Shown: piece after piece, positions 10,448-21,588 of the stretch | Layout: each line of letters begins with the position of its first letter | Position numbering within the stretch: position 1 is the first letter of the stretch | Assembly (NCBI GenBank): GCA_950022655.1 | Contig: OX465580.1 | Span: 95,684,797 to 95,748,796, forward strand | Direction: 5' to 3' | Length of the DNA stretch: 64,000 bases | Origin: Alentia gelatinosa | Lineage: Eukaryota > Annelida > Polychaeta > Phyllodocida > Polynoidae | Made by a program: the position numbers and the translations under genes | Notes under the pieces: model-generated | What the model saw: the letters and a program-made list of their open reading frames with translations, nothing else | Told to the model about the DNA's origin: nothing | The model's database searches: none

Positions 10448-12964
10448 CTGAAAAAAGATTCACAACCGCTAGCGTTATGGATGTATCGTTTAAAACCTTT
10501 GTCGAATTGATGGAACCGAATCATTCAAATGTGAAAATTTGCATTTCAAATCCAAAAGAAACCTTTACATGATAACAGTATTTGATCAAAATATTTAGAT
10601 TTGACATTTGGCATACTACTTAGTCATAAGAGGAACAAGTATTGCAAAGTAACGACTATTCGTATCAATTGTTATATTGACAATAACTTACTAATGCTAT
10701 TGACTGGAGAGAAAATATTTCGATGTCTAAATGATGACATGTTAGGAGGAAAAGATTAGGCGCTGTTATAGAATCAGTTATTAGTTGGTTATAATTATCG
10801 GTCATGGTAAAATTAGTAGATCTGAAGAACATACAATTGAATTGTTTCTAAACATGCATTCATCCTTTTCTAAAAGTTACTGGAACAAGACGGCTTGATA
10901 TAATGGAGTGATAACATTTGTTAAATTAATTTGTGTGTTACATGTGGGAAGTAAAATATTTTAATTCAGTGGGTACCGATTTTTCTGCCTCAATATTATG
11001 CCACTAATTTCTACAAATTTTGCTGTTTTATGTGGTAACAACTTCCAATCAAAACATGGCAAGATCGAATCTCTCAGATGAAGGTGACAGGCAAGCAACA
11101 AACACAGTGACACAACTCAGCCTCGATCTTCAGATTCCTTGAACCTCCTAACTTTTTTTTAGCTATTCTGCCGCCCTGCTGCTTTCCCATTGGCACACCA
11201 GAGGGCAATACCATCTATTTCAGGTAGCCGAAGGAAGCAGGGAGCTTCCTTAAATAATTATCTCACCCCTGGTACAAGTGTAGCCATAGGAATAACATTA
11301 GAAAAAAATACTCAACTATCACCCCGGTAAAGTGACAATACTACGCCATGGTCGTGGCGTAGTGAATACGAGATGACAATACCAAGAAATTTCAACTCCC
11401 CTAACCTTGAAAGGGGTGAGATAAATCCAGAACCGCACTCGAATCGTAAAATAAACAATACTACACTCGTTTGAAATGGCCGTAATCGTCACTCGGCTTC
11501 GCCTCGATGAAGATTGCTGCCCTTCCAAACTCGTGGAGTATTGTGTATTCATACGATTCTCGATGCAGTTCTATATAAATGTCCCATACAAAGTAAAGCA
11601 GAGTTCGATAACGTTTGGCTTAATCAAGATGTAGGGAAACTTAGTTTTTTTCTAAATCTATTTCAGGGGTGCTTTTTATTGGTGCCATTGATTGCAACTA
11701 TTCTTAAGTTGAAGACCTTTCTTCATCCAACTTTAAAACCGCAGGCCAGATCTAATTTACGGATTGTGCTTCCAGATGTTTAAATGAAAACGACACTGAT
11801 AAGAATTATTTACATCTAACCTGATAAACATTATGGGCATTTACAGTCTACTGCCTTCTTCACTGTGATGACTCCTTTTTAGGTGTATAGGCCTTTTTAG
11901 GAGGTGCAAATATTCATATCATTGTCAAATCAAATTTGTACTATATACATGTATTGTTATCGACAAAAACGTAGTTATGTTCTGTTGTCAACTCTCAACA
12001 TATCGAGAAAAGCGAGTGAGGGAAAATGCTTTATTTCTCAATGGAATGTATGTATGTATGACGCAAGAAGTCAACATTGATAAGTCTTGGTTCTAGTATA
12101 AATGTGTTCGAGTGCATTTAGCATCTAGAGTATGATTGCTATAAGCCCATTAACAAGAAACATAATACATAGGTTCAATACCATATACTTCTCCAGGAAC
12201 TAAGGACAAATAGCAGGAAAAAACGTTAGAAAAAGAGATATAAATAACTTAGAAACTAAAAGATGATATCAATACTATCACCTTATAATTTCAACCATTT
12301 TCCATGGTTCATGTATATCTATGTATACTTTAATAAAGTATCATTTATTCAACATTGGCTCCCACTTATCACTGTAGGAAACCCCAATTACTTAGAGTTA
12401 TGATGGCGCCACTCGTGATCTATCCTTTTACTTCTCTGTCATTTATTCAATGTTATAGAATACTTTATAGATGGAAATTCTTCATTCATCACAAGCTCCA
12501 AGAGATCATGCATCAAATATCCAAAGCTTTTCACAGATATCATGGTCATATATCCTGTTCAAGAAACGTCCCGGTGCTCAGGGATTTGCTTGTACAATGC
12601 GAAAGTAGTATCACAGTAAGATTAAGGCTAGGAAATGGACGTGGCAGAAAAGTCAGAATTTGAACGATCCTGGAATTGTGACTTGACGTGCATTGATTCA
12701 CACAGCTAAAAACAAGTCAAGGCATCGGCCATATATCCTATGTTCACTAACAAGTAAACTTTCTTGTGTGGAAATACATGCAGTCAGTTAGTGAAGCGTT
12801 TTCATGTGACAAGTGTTCTTCCATGACTGGGAGTCGAAAACACACTACAGACTTCCTCCGCTGTGAAAAAACCTGCATATGATGCATATGTAATATTTAT
12901 GACAAAAAACGAAACAAAAAAAGCTGCCATATTTAAGTCAGGCGGCGCAGAAGTTTTGCACATT
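10448..12964. other. Spacer between the two GT92 genes
   Basis: This spacer should contain the first intron and 5' end of copy A and the 3' UTR of copy B. No other gene was recognised. A small perfect palindrome, ACTACGCCATGG/TCGTGGCGTAGT-like, lies near 11340-11365, and GTAT repeats lie near 12048-12060. Confidence 0.5.
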
Positions 12965-14389
12965 CTAGTGCACAAGTTTACCCAGCCCAAGCTTGGCCAA
13001 CTTTACAGACATCGCTGATTCCAACCGTGACTTGTACCGCAGCATAATATCATCTTGTGTTGCTACCTTCATCAGCTCTTGACACATTCCTGGTCGTTCC
13101 CAGACATCAAGGTGACAAGTTTTATAATGCTGGTTTAAGGCCAAGCCTGGCTCCACCTCCACAGTGCCATAGGCATTGTCATATAAGGGTGTGGATTTCC
13201 AACAGTAATGGTTGTGCATATTCGTGCATGCTAATGGGTCTATTATTGATTTAATTGCATAACCGGGTTCGCTAACAGGTATCCTTTTCCTGTGGCGAAG
13301 AGTCATGATACGGGGAGACTGTGTAATATCCTCCCCGGGTATATCAAGAAAGAAATAATTATTGCGAAAGATGTAATGCTTCGCCGGGTGATTATTGCCT
13401 TCGGCTTGTTGTCTGTCGATAGCCGACAGCATATCGGTGTAGGTTTCAACAGTACGTGGGATGATTATCTCATCGAAATCTGTCACAATGATCTTTTTGA
13501 ATTTGTACATCCCCCTGTACATACAGTCGTTGATGACGGGTGACATGTGCATGTGGATTGTCAATTCCCCGGGGTCTGACATAAAATTATGCGATTGTCG
13601 GAAATCTATGAATCCCTCCCGGTTATACTCCTCAAACACACGGGCGGACTCGTACTCCATGCTGTTGTTATAAATGCTCACCTTTGAGACTCCCAAGATG
13701 CGGAGTAGCTCGAGCCATTCCACGATATGATAAGGGTCTTGCCTCCAGTAGGTGATCGAGATACATACCCCAAAGTTATACCGTGTTGCTGGCCGTTCAG
13801 CTATTTCTACCGGGATCATAGCACCGGGTTGGTAGTTTCGGTCAGAAACAATTCCCACAGAGTCTGGCACGTCTTCATGTATCATCTGACACGTCAAGAT
13901 GTACTCCTTAAAGTTTTTATCGTGCCTGGAGACTCCGGCCCCTATATCAGTTTTAACCACCTCCACGTGCTCCATGATTCCCTTAGTCTGGTAATATAGG
14001 GCACAATATATGGTCGGGGAGTCGAATTCCTCCAAAACTCCAATGACACGGATGGCAGGTAGTTTCCCAAGAGATTTCCTATCATCGTAAAAGGCAGTGT
14101 ATATATAGCCCTCCTTGGGGAAGTTGTGGCCAAGTGATGCCCATCTCCCATTGTTCTTATGCCTTTTGCCCCGGAATATCATAGGATGGATGTCCCCTGC
14201 CATGACGCGGCTATCTACATAGAGTTGGTTCGTATCTTGGTATGGACGGAGCTGCTCCGAGTGGAGGCCTGTAGTCGGCCCATAGATCTGGACTGGCACC
14301 ATCACAGCCGGGGGCGAGGCAAACGGACGGAGCACTGCTAAGCCGAGTAAGACGCCAACCAGAATCAGAACAGCAACCAGTGGAAACTT
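12965..14389 (-). CDS. GT92 family glycosyltransferase, main exon (copy B)
   Basis: This is a second GT92 enzyme, same strand, about 2.5 kb upstream of copy A, and its tandem duplicate. After the splice acceptor (TTATGTTTTGCAG) it starts KFPLVAVLILVGVLLGLAVL, a signal-anchor membrane segment, then a proline-rich stem. Conserved blocks follow in the same order as in copy A: YTAFYDDRKS, WRQDPYHIVEWLELLRILGV, INDCMYRGMYK, the DxD-type TDFDE, YIFRNNYFFLDIPGED, MHNHYCW and LNQHYKTCH. The frame remains open for 24 codons upstream of the acceptor, but these residues have no counterpart in copy A, and the acceptor falls at the same codon (AAGTTY) in both genes. The upstream codons are therefore most likely intron. 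The two proteins are strongly alike in the catalytic core and diverge in the stem. Donor and acceptor substrates are not known. Confidence 0.92.
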   Translation of the reverse strand, partial: KFPLVAVLILVGVLLGLAVLRPFASPPAVMVPVQIYGPTTGLHSEQLRPYQDTNQLYVDSRVMAGDIHPMIFRGKRHKNNGRWASLGHNFPKEGYIYTAFYDDRKSLGKLPAIRVIGVLEEFDSPTIYCALYYQTKGIMEHVEVVKTDIGAGVSRHDKNFKEYILTCQMIHEDVPDSVGIVSDRNYQPGAMIPVEIAERPATRYNFGVCISITYWRQDPYHIVEWLELLRILGVSKVSIYNNSMEYESARVFEEYNREGFIDFRQSHNFMSDPGELTIHMHMSPVINDCMYRGMYKFKKIIVTDFDEIIIPRTVETYTDMLSAIDRQQAEGNNHPAKHYIFRNNYFFLDIPGEDITQSPRIMTLRHRKRIPVSEPGYAIKSIIDPLACTNMHNHYCWKSTPLYDNAYGTVEVEPGLALNQHYKTCHLDVWERPGMCQELMKVATQDDIMLRYKSRLESAMSVKLAKLGLGKLVH

Positions 14390-17168
14390 CTGCAAAACAT
14401 AATTACACAAGTTTCCAATAGTCGGTATCAACAATAACAGCCAGGACGAGCAACAGACCACTATTACCTTCTTTCAATTCCAAGAAATAGGATCAGTTCC
14501 TATTTGGTGCTGCGATGGAAGAATGAGATAAAAGGACTATAGATAGGTGATACAACCCGGAAAGTAAATTGATGAAAAGTGTTTAAAGAATTTAAAACAT
14601 AATTTTAAAGGTGGTCAATTCAGATTTAGCAGGATACAACTGACATTTTTAAAGGATTGCTGATAAAGAAAACACTTATTCAGAACTTGTCTTATGAGCT
14701 TATTTAGACGAAGAGGTAGGATATACCGAATACACTAAAGGAATTATAACACAACACCAATCATAAGCAGCTATAAGAGGAGATGGGGCAGTGATGAAGT
14801 TATTACATCATACACTCAAAATTTGACAGAAAAAACACCGTTATTGAAACTAATACTAAAATAAACTAGAATTATAATCGTTAGTTTAAACTTCCCATAC
14901 TAGTGGTTGAATATGCTTTCGTAGTGTCGAATCAGACCCATTCCATGTTTCTGCCTTCTTTATGTCTTGAATCAAATATCAATTTGCAAAAAGTGAAGCA
15001 AAGCTTGACATCGTATTATCATAAATGTTATCTTTAAATGGTTATTGTGCTTTAGAACTTGTACTAGAATTTCAATCTAAATTTCTCTGTAGATGACGCT
15101 TTAAAAAGGTATCTAGTTCTTTAAATGTAGTGCAGGTTGATTGCTTACTTGAGTATATGCAATTAATTATTTTAGTCCAGCACCAACATTATCGCAAAAG
15201 GATAGAGTGTCAACGGTGAATTTAAGATACTTAATGTATTGGCTACTCATAACCTATATCCTTAGGATATAATTTGCACTGTTTTTGGTATAATTTATGG
15301 AAAAACAGATGAATATTTTTCGCATGGTTTTCTATATTGATCGAAGTGTTTGGTGTATAAGATAAATAAGAAAGGATTAAAAGTACAGCTTCAAAATGTA
15401 ATGAAGGATTGCCTTAGCTGACCAATAGCTGAGCTACACCTAGCTCATAAAATGGAGAACAAAGAAGTGGACAACTTTCTGATTTGAAACCGTAAAATGT
15501 CATCACAACAGGCAGGAATTATTTGCTATTATTCTTCTTGTAAAAGGTAGCATAGCAATGTCGCAATCAACACATATTATGACGGAGTTCCAAAAAAATA
15601 TACTGCAAAGCTCCTGCACCAAAAAAACCCAGACAAGAACACCAATGGTAGAGGACTGAACACCAGAAAATACTCTTCATCTAATGCACAGCAGAAACTA
15701 CGCAAAGACCCATGGTCCCTTTTTCAGAGTCAGAGAAGCAGAAGAGACTTGGCAAACATTCATCAACTGGTATTTCTCCAAAACGTCAGGTGATTATAAA
15801 ATAAGAAGCGATGTGTAAGGAAGGGTCTTAGATTTGCTGTATTATCCCACATACATAACTTTTTTCTGTACTTCCTTAACTCATCTGACTTAGCACTACG
15901 CTATCAACAATGGTGGCCTTGTGGGTTTGCGTCAATATAACCGTAGATGTTCACATGTATGTGAGTTACCCTACCTCATAATCCAACTTATATATCAACG
16001 TGCGAAGCAGGAAACTTGAATTAAAATCAGGTGTTTGTTTATCTGATAGGACTTTGAAGGGTGGGGTTGTAGTGATTTTTGTGTACATTTTTACAGACCC
16101 TAGCTCTGCTACCAGGTGAATAGCATTTGCTGCCTAACGGACACAAAGCACAATACATCATGTCAAGCCGTTATATGAATATATAACTATTTAATTTCGC
16201 ACTATGAATATACAATTATATTTTGGTTTGAATCATTGCTTGATTTTTACCCCAGTTCTATATCATAATTTGTAGGGAAATTGGAAGGCTTTCAAACCAA
16301 GAGTTCACAAAAGATGACGGGTTGAACCCGATATAGACGCAAAAGAGAGATAGTGGATTGGTTATTTGGGGTTATCAAAACCTCGTCTAGTTCCCCCGGA
16401 TGATGATGCCTGTTACAAGGATTGCAAATATATGATGAAATCGGAGGATGCTTTCGTTTTTACAAAAATATATCAAAATGGTCTATCACCATGAGATACC
16501 AATGCGAAAATTGGTTCGTATTCAGTTTACCCAAATGTAGACTCCTTGTTTCCCTGGGACCAAATGCATGCTTACTCAAGTGACAAGTAGATACAACTTA
16601 GTTTACAAGGTAGCAGTGCAGGCCATTGTGGCCGTTTTACCACAAGCTGATACTCGTTTTAAATATCGATCAGACCTGACCATCCCCAGGAATTGCATGC
16701 ATATTCAGTAAGCAGGTTATAGCTCAGAATGGAGTGTCATAGAAACTAGAAGATTAAATGTAGCAAAAGGTTCTACCCTTCCATGCACACAAAACTCTAT
16801 TAGTAGAGCCACTTCGTGTTCACCAAATCGTAACATGAGAAAATCAAAACAATCGATACATCTAAAATAATCGTAAAAATCTTTGTTAGTAATATAAGTA
16901 ACATCACATTTATAGGCCTATGTGTGATGAGTTAGTTCTGAGTAGTTTACCTATATGCATTAGTGGATACTATGGTGGATTATGGGCTCATCAATTAAAA
17001 ACTACACAAGTCTAGTTATTTGGATAAGTTAGTCTCAGGATGGTGCAGTACAAAGGGAATTAAACCAATAGGAAGATATGGTGCATTAGGTATCTGTGTG
17101 TGCGGGATAGAGGTGCGTATTAGCCGTCTTAAGCTATTGGGTAATATAGACATCAATTGTATACATAC
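14390..17168 (-). other. Putative first intron of GT92 copy B
   Basis: If the small exon at 17169-17195 is real, this 2.8-kb AT-rich stretch is its intron, with GTATGT at the donor and TTTTGCAG at the acceptor. No other gene, RNA gene or repeat was recognised within it. Confidence 0.4.
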
Positions 17169-17195
17169 CGTGACGGACGATAAGGGTACAGTCAT
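17169..17195 (-). CDS. Candidate first coding exon of GT92 copy B
   Basis: On the minus strand AAGATG starts a nine-codon open stretch (MTVPLSSVT) that ends exactly at a good splice donor, ACG|GTATGT. The phase is 0, matching the phase-0 acceptor of the copy B main exon at 14389. Joining them gives a short cytoplasmic tail before the membrane anchor, the expected shape of a type II Golgi enzyme. The assignment is by position, phase and splice signal only. An upstream ATG at 17220 is out of phase with the main exon. Confidence 0.35.
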
Positions 17196-17929
17196 CTTGG
17201 AGCGGATGAGAAGGGACCATGCCTTTCGACACAACAGAACACGGAGACGAATGTCGGATAGTGTGCCTAGAAGGACAAAACATGACAAGATTTAGAGGGT
17301 ATACAGATTACATAACAAGTTAGCGCATGTATAGTGCCGTTGACAAAGACTCATGAAAATTTAAGAAAACAATACATCCTGAAAGAAAAAGAAAAGAAAA
17401 TTGTAAACAAAATATACATGGGAATTTCCAACACACATGTAGCGACAGTTGTTTGTGGTTAGAATAAAAGAATGACGACTAAATGTTACGGCCACTTCGC
17501 TTTATATTGGACCATCCCCTCTGCACCTTCTTTTACACAAGAGTCACATGCGACAGTTTCCCTCCAAAATGGAGAAAGTCACATGCAACTTTTGGAATGG
17601 ACATGGGAATTATTTTTCTTGCGACATTGTACCTTCGACCGAGGGGCCGGGTCCCGGGGCCGTTAACCCTTTCATTAAACTGCAAAATACCAACTGTACC
17701 CTTTGATGCGCTGCTGTCGGTTTCAGCTTTGTAGTATGCTGTTACTTCTTACAATATCAAGTGATGTAGTAAAGCCTGTCAAACTCTAAACTCCCTGTAA
17801 TGAGTTGATATCCACTCCAAGATTTGACAATAAACTTTCTATCCCATTAGTCAGTGTCGGTGTGGTCACACACCTTCTTCAGGACAGGAGTAATTAATTG
17901 TAATGTATGTCACTCCTTTTATACTATTA
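17196..17929. other. Unannotated DNA
   Basis: No gene was recognised. The part up to about 17295 could be the 5' UTR or promoter of the GT92 copy B gene. A small GC-rich patch (GGGGCCGGGTCCCGGGGCC) lies near 17642-17662. Confidence 0.4.
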
Positions 17930-18502
17930 GGCCACTAAAAAAAAACTTGTTTCTCATCACCGCGCGCATCAGAAAAAAACGATTTTAGAAGATTTTTTTT
18001 TTTTCCAAATAGGTGAACCTTGATAGAAGTTATGAAAGGTATGTGTATTTAGTATCAAAGGCCTAAAACCCCGTGTAAGCGGACACCTCTAACGGACACC
18101 CTACCCAAAATAGATTAATCTGTCTTTTTTTCAGTGTTTATTAGTCTATTCATAGAAAATAGATTTTGTAATTCAAGGTTTAATAATTTCGGACCCAATT
18201 AAGATATCAGAAAATGGATTTCAGATCTATTATCGCCTCTGTCTGCCCTACATATCGGTATATAACACATATATATTGTACTGGAGGAAACTTGAAAACC
18301 CCGCGTAAGCGGACACCCCGCGTAAGCGGACACTTTTGCCCGGAACGGAGGGTGTCCGCTTACGCGGGGTTTTACTGTATGTCTGAAGCCCATTTTATGG
18401 CACTTCAAAAGCCATCTTTAATATAGCAAAAAAAAAAAAAAAGCGCCCTCGTCATATTTTTCATGGCTTGGGGCTGAGAAACAAGTTTGTTTTTTAGTGG
18501 CC
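17930..18502. repeat. MITE with GGCCACTAAAAA ends and TTA target duplication
   Basis: The termini are inverted: GGCCACTAAAAA, AACTTGTTTCTCA on the left and TGAGAAACAAGTT, TTTTTAGTGGCC on the right. Both are flanked by TTA (17927-17929 and 18503-18505). A three-base TWA duplication with GG-starting ends is typical of PIF/Harbinger-type elements. No transposase is present, so the copy is non-autonomous. It carries the hairpin at 18295-18372. Confidence 0.8.
18295..18372. repeat. CCCCGCGTAAGCGGACACC hairpin
   Basis: AAAACCCCGCGTAAGCGGAC is repeated inverted after about 30 bases, ending GGGGTTTT. A further direct copy of CCCCGCGTAAGCGGACAC lies inside, and a diverged copy lies at about 18068-18085. 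It sits inside the MITE at 17930-18502. A related GGACACCCCGTATTCAGGG occurs near 32095. Confidence 0.75.
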
Positions 18503-18540
18503 TTAGTTTGGAATACTAAAACAGGGTGACCCCAATATGA

Positions 18541-19110
18541 CTATAAGAAACTGAGTAAAGCATACAATATGTGATCATCAGAATATGGTAATAAAAATAA
18601 TGGCTGGAAGCATCGGAGAAGGAGGATGGCATCTGATACTGAAGGTGCTCCGATCCCTTCTGCTGAGTGTTGATGGGGGGGGGGGGGGGGGGGGGGCAGT
18701 TCATTGCTGGATTGTACGAGTTCATCGATTAGACTAGAGACACATGTATCCAAGACAAGTGTGCATGGAAGGGCAGGGTCAGTTGCGGGTGCAAGATGTT
18801 TGATTATAGCCTTGTCAGATGCTGTGGTGTACAGTGCTTGCCAGTCAATGGTTAATAGGTTTGAGAATACATTATCGGCGTCTGAGCGAATGACAAAGGT
18901 GTCGCAGGTCAGTGGTGTGTCAGTGAGCGGCGAGCCAGGTGAATCCAGAAATATCAGATAATCAAGTTTCTCAGATTCAGTGTGAGACGTGCCACTTTGC
19001 AGGCTACTATCTGACACTGTCACAGGTCTTGGAATCGATAACGAGTCTATACTGACCATAATTGGGCTGGACGGCGTTGTGACATGAGCCTCTGTCAAAT
19101 CATCTGTCAT
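18541..19110 (-). CDS. Unidentified Ser/Thr-rich open frame
   Basis: The open frame is 189 codons from an ATG at 19110 (MTDDLTEAHVTTPSS...). Composition is acidic and serine/threonine/proline-rich, with a more ordered-looking stretch around TIDWQALYTTASDKAIIKHL, followed by a proline run encoded by the poly-G tract at 18675-18696. A perfect palindromic TGACGTCA (CRE-like) lies 14 bases upstream of the ATG. No family is recognised. It lies between two fold-back elements, so it could be a host exon, a decayed gene or part of an element. Codon usage of the first 140 codons looks more protein-like than most frames here. Confidence 0.3.
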   Translation of the reverse strand: MTDDLTEAHVTTPSSPIMVSIDSLSIPRPVTVSDSSLQSGTSHTESEKLDYLIFLDSPGSPLTDTPLTCDTFVIRSDADNVFSNLLTIDWQALYTTASDKAIIKHLAPATDPALPCTLVLDTCVSSLIDELVQSSNELPPPPPPPHQHSAEGIGAPSVSDAILLLRCFQPLFLLPYSDDHILYALLSFL

Positions 19111-19178
19111 ACAGTATCTCAAGTGACGTCATTACATGACAACCCCATAGTAATCCAAAATAATAGGGACTATCTATA

Positions 19179-19344
19179 ATAGTAATATGAGAAAACGTGG
19201 TTACTGAGCCCGTACGGGTGGCCGTTCGAGGTCATTTGATGAAAAAATACGGCCCGACGCCGCAGGCGGGAGGGCTGTATTTTTTCATCAAATGGCCGAG
19301 AACGGCACCGTACGGGCTCAGTCACTACATTTCCTTATTACTAT
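19179..19344. repeat. 166-bp palindromic element
   Basis: The left arm ATAGTAATATGAGAAAAC, then ACTGAGCCCGTACGG, then CATTTGATGAAAAAATAC is mirrored on the right (GTATTTTTTCATCAAATG, CCGTACGGGCTCAGT, TTATTACTAT). The loop is GC-rich. It is non-coding. Confidence 0.85.
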
Positions 19345-20615
19345 ACACCTCCAACTCATTTAAGACGCCGTTTCATGACCTTCCCTGCACCGTGGTTAAT
19401 GCCCCTGTTCCTGTACAAAGCCAATGACATTCACTACGGCCCGCTAGCGGTAAAAACCCGGCAATGATCGATGTGTGGCAGCAGATGACGCTGTAACTTC
19501 ACCTACCGTAGGAATTAAGCAATGAAATTTTAACACGAGTACGGCACATATATAACCTATAATCGTCCCAAATATAATGAAGATCGGTCACTTTAAACCG
19601 AAGATATCATGGCGACTTCAACATTCACTGAGCACCGGGAGGTGGGAGGGTGAAAACCCGGCAACTGCCGACTTGGAGCGGACTATGAAATGTATGACAC
19701 AGGACGACCTGGAACTCTGGTAGCCAACGTAATATGACGTCGACAACGCGGAGCGGTGAAACGGGAGGCGATCGGACTTGTTGATATCGATCAGCCTCGC
19801 AGTTTTAAGTCATTTAAACGGTATTATGTGATCGCCCTATGTTGGATACCTCGATGGTTGGTCATTACATACTTCAATCTGATACGTGGACATTGTAGCA
19901 TCTCTCTTTTATTTGTTTTTGACACTGTCGCGATATTTTACGTTAGTGCGACGTAGTGTTCATCGCAGCGGGACGTACATTTTTACATGCTTAAGCCTAT
20001 GGGAATCACTACGTCCTACTACTAGGCGGGCCCGAACGTTATTTATACCATATGCCTAGCAGCGGTTAGTAACCCATAGACGTTTGCCCATAGGTGTATA
20101 GTAATAATATTAACTATGATTTAGCTTAAATGATTACTTAATATATTAAGAAAATAATAATTATTCAAAATGTTGATGCCTCAAGGCATCACAGCATACT
20201 ACACCCGGAAATGTCTCTAGTCATCATAACCTACTATGCCCAGTAATGCTTACAGGCATCATAGCGAAGCAAAAGGGTTATTATTATATACCGGTGCATG
20301 AATGTCTCATGTTTATGCCCCAGTAGTAATGATTTCATTCGTCCACACTGTGGCGTAATATATATAATACTACCCTCTGTACCACGTGACCACTCATTCC
20401 TCTATTTAGTGAGTTGTAGAATGGTATTCTTAATGATTTCTAGGTATGTAATAATAACAAGGATTAATAGTAGGCATGGCATTGCCATGATTTCGGTTTC
20501 AACAAGTAATGTATGTACGGGTACTGTAACCCACCAGAGGGAGTTACTGTGGTATATTTGTATCCAGGTCTACACCAGAAGGCGCCTGTGCATTCCACAG
20601 CCTGCCTACCTCACT
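19345..20615. other. Unannotated DNA
   Basis: No gene was recognised. CCCGGCAA motifs with flanking similarity occur near 19455 and 19655, and GCATCATAGC/GCATCACAGC near 20185 and 20255, but no clear repeat unit could be drawn. Confidence 0.4.
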
Positions 20616-21320
20616 CAACGGGTGCGCAATATGTTAAAATAGACTACTGTCACCGGGTTCGGACCACATCTGACCTGTTGGGCTCCACCCGCTAGTAGAT
20701 ATTCATTGGACCGCAACGGCTGCGCAATATATAAAAATAGACTACTGTCGCCGGGTGCAGATTACATCTGACCTAGACTTGCTCAAGTCTCTGATTATGA
20801 ACATTCATTAAATGAATAAAGACAATCAGCTGTTCATTATAGTATATCCTTCTCTGACTGGCCCATGAATCAGACCAGTAGCCAGGATATCTGTATGGAG
20901 TGTGTTGGGAATACTGGCGCTATACAACACCAGAAATCCAACACCATTACCTCCCTCCCTCCCTTGATTCTTATTGTGTTTTTCATTTAACAAATGTTCA
21001 TAATCACAGACTTGAGCAAGTCTAGGGCCCCACCCGCTAGTAGGGATTCATTGAACCGCAACGGGTGCTGACACCAGACGTGTTCAAGGGAATCAGGTCA
21101 AATAGGTCACCAGCATATAAGACATAGTCAGAGGCTCAACGTAACATAAATATACAGTTCGAACTCACCCACGGGACCCACACGCTAGGGAGGGAGGGAG
21201 GGAGGGGGGGGGGGGAGGGAGGTGGAAGCCTGTTGCAATATATATAAATACACTGAACCGCAACAAGTGCCTATACAATATATAAAAATACACTACTGTC
21301 GCCGGGTGCGGACCGGTATC
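20616..21320. repeat. About 97-bp minisatellite, interrupted
   Basis: Units begin CAACGGSTGCGCAATAT, continue TAAAAATAGACTACTGTCRC and CGGGT, and include CCACCCGCTAGTAG and ATTCATTGRACCG. Unit 1 is 20616-20713. Unit 2 starts at 20714, is broken at 20772, and resumes after the element at 21026 with the expected sequence. A diverged unit lies at about 21230-21312. A run of GGGAGGGAGGGA and poly-G lies at 21188-21220. Confidence 0.7.
20772..21026. repeat. 255-bp TIR element inside the minisatellite
   Basis: The ends are inverted copies of CCTAGACTTGCTCAAGTCT followed by GATTATGAACATT, in arms of about 55 bp. The terminal AGACTTG-CT-CAAGTCT is itself palindromic. The element interrupts minisatellite unit 2, whose two halves lie on either side, which marks it as an insertion. 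Confidence 0.8.
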
Positions 21321-21445
21321 GACGGTATCGAGACTCTAATTATTCAGAATACATTACTTTAATGTATTATAATGTAAGCCGCAAAAACTGTTCCCCCTCT
21401 TCCCTAATATATTTCGGTCTTGACCTATAGGTCAATCCAAAATAA

Positions 21446-21588
21446 AAAGACATAGTGAGTGTGTCTGAATTCCATCTGTTCCTCGATATTTCGGTCAGAA
21501 ACACTCACCTCATTCTTCGAATTCGGTGAGTATTTCTGAGCAAAATATCTCTGAACAGATTCCATTCAGACACACTAACCATGTCTTT
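21446..21588. repeat. 143-bp inverted repeat
   Basis: The arms 21446-21509 and 21525-21588 are inverted copies (AAAGACAT, GTGTGTCTGAAT, CTGTTC, GATATTT, CAGAAA, ACTCACC) with a 15-base loop and about a dozen mismatches. It is non-coding. Confidence 0.8.

Noticed and set aside
10835..10855. Possible first exon of GT92 copy A (ATG, seven codons, then GTATGT)
   Set aside because: The phase is right but the donor context is poor and the stretch is too short to call as its own feature.
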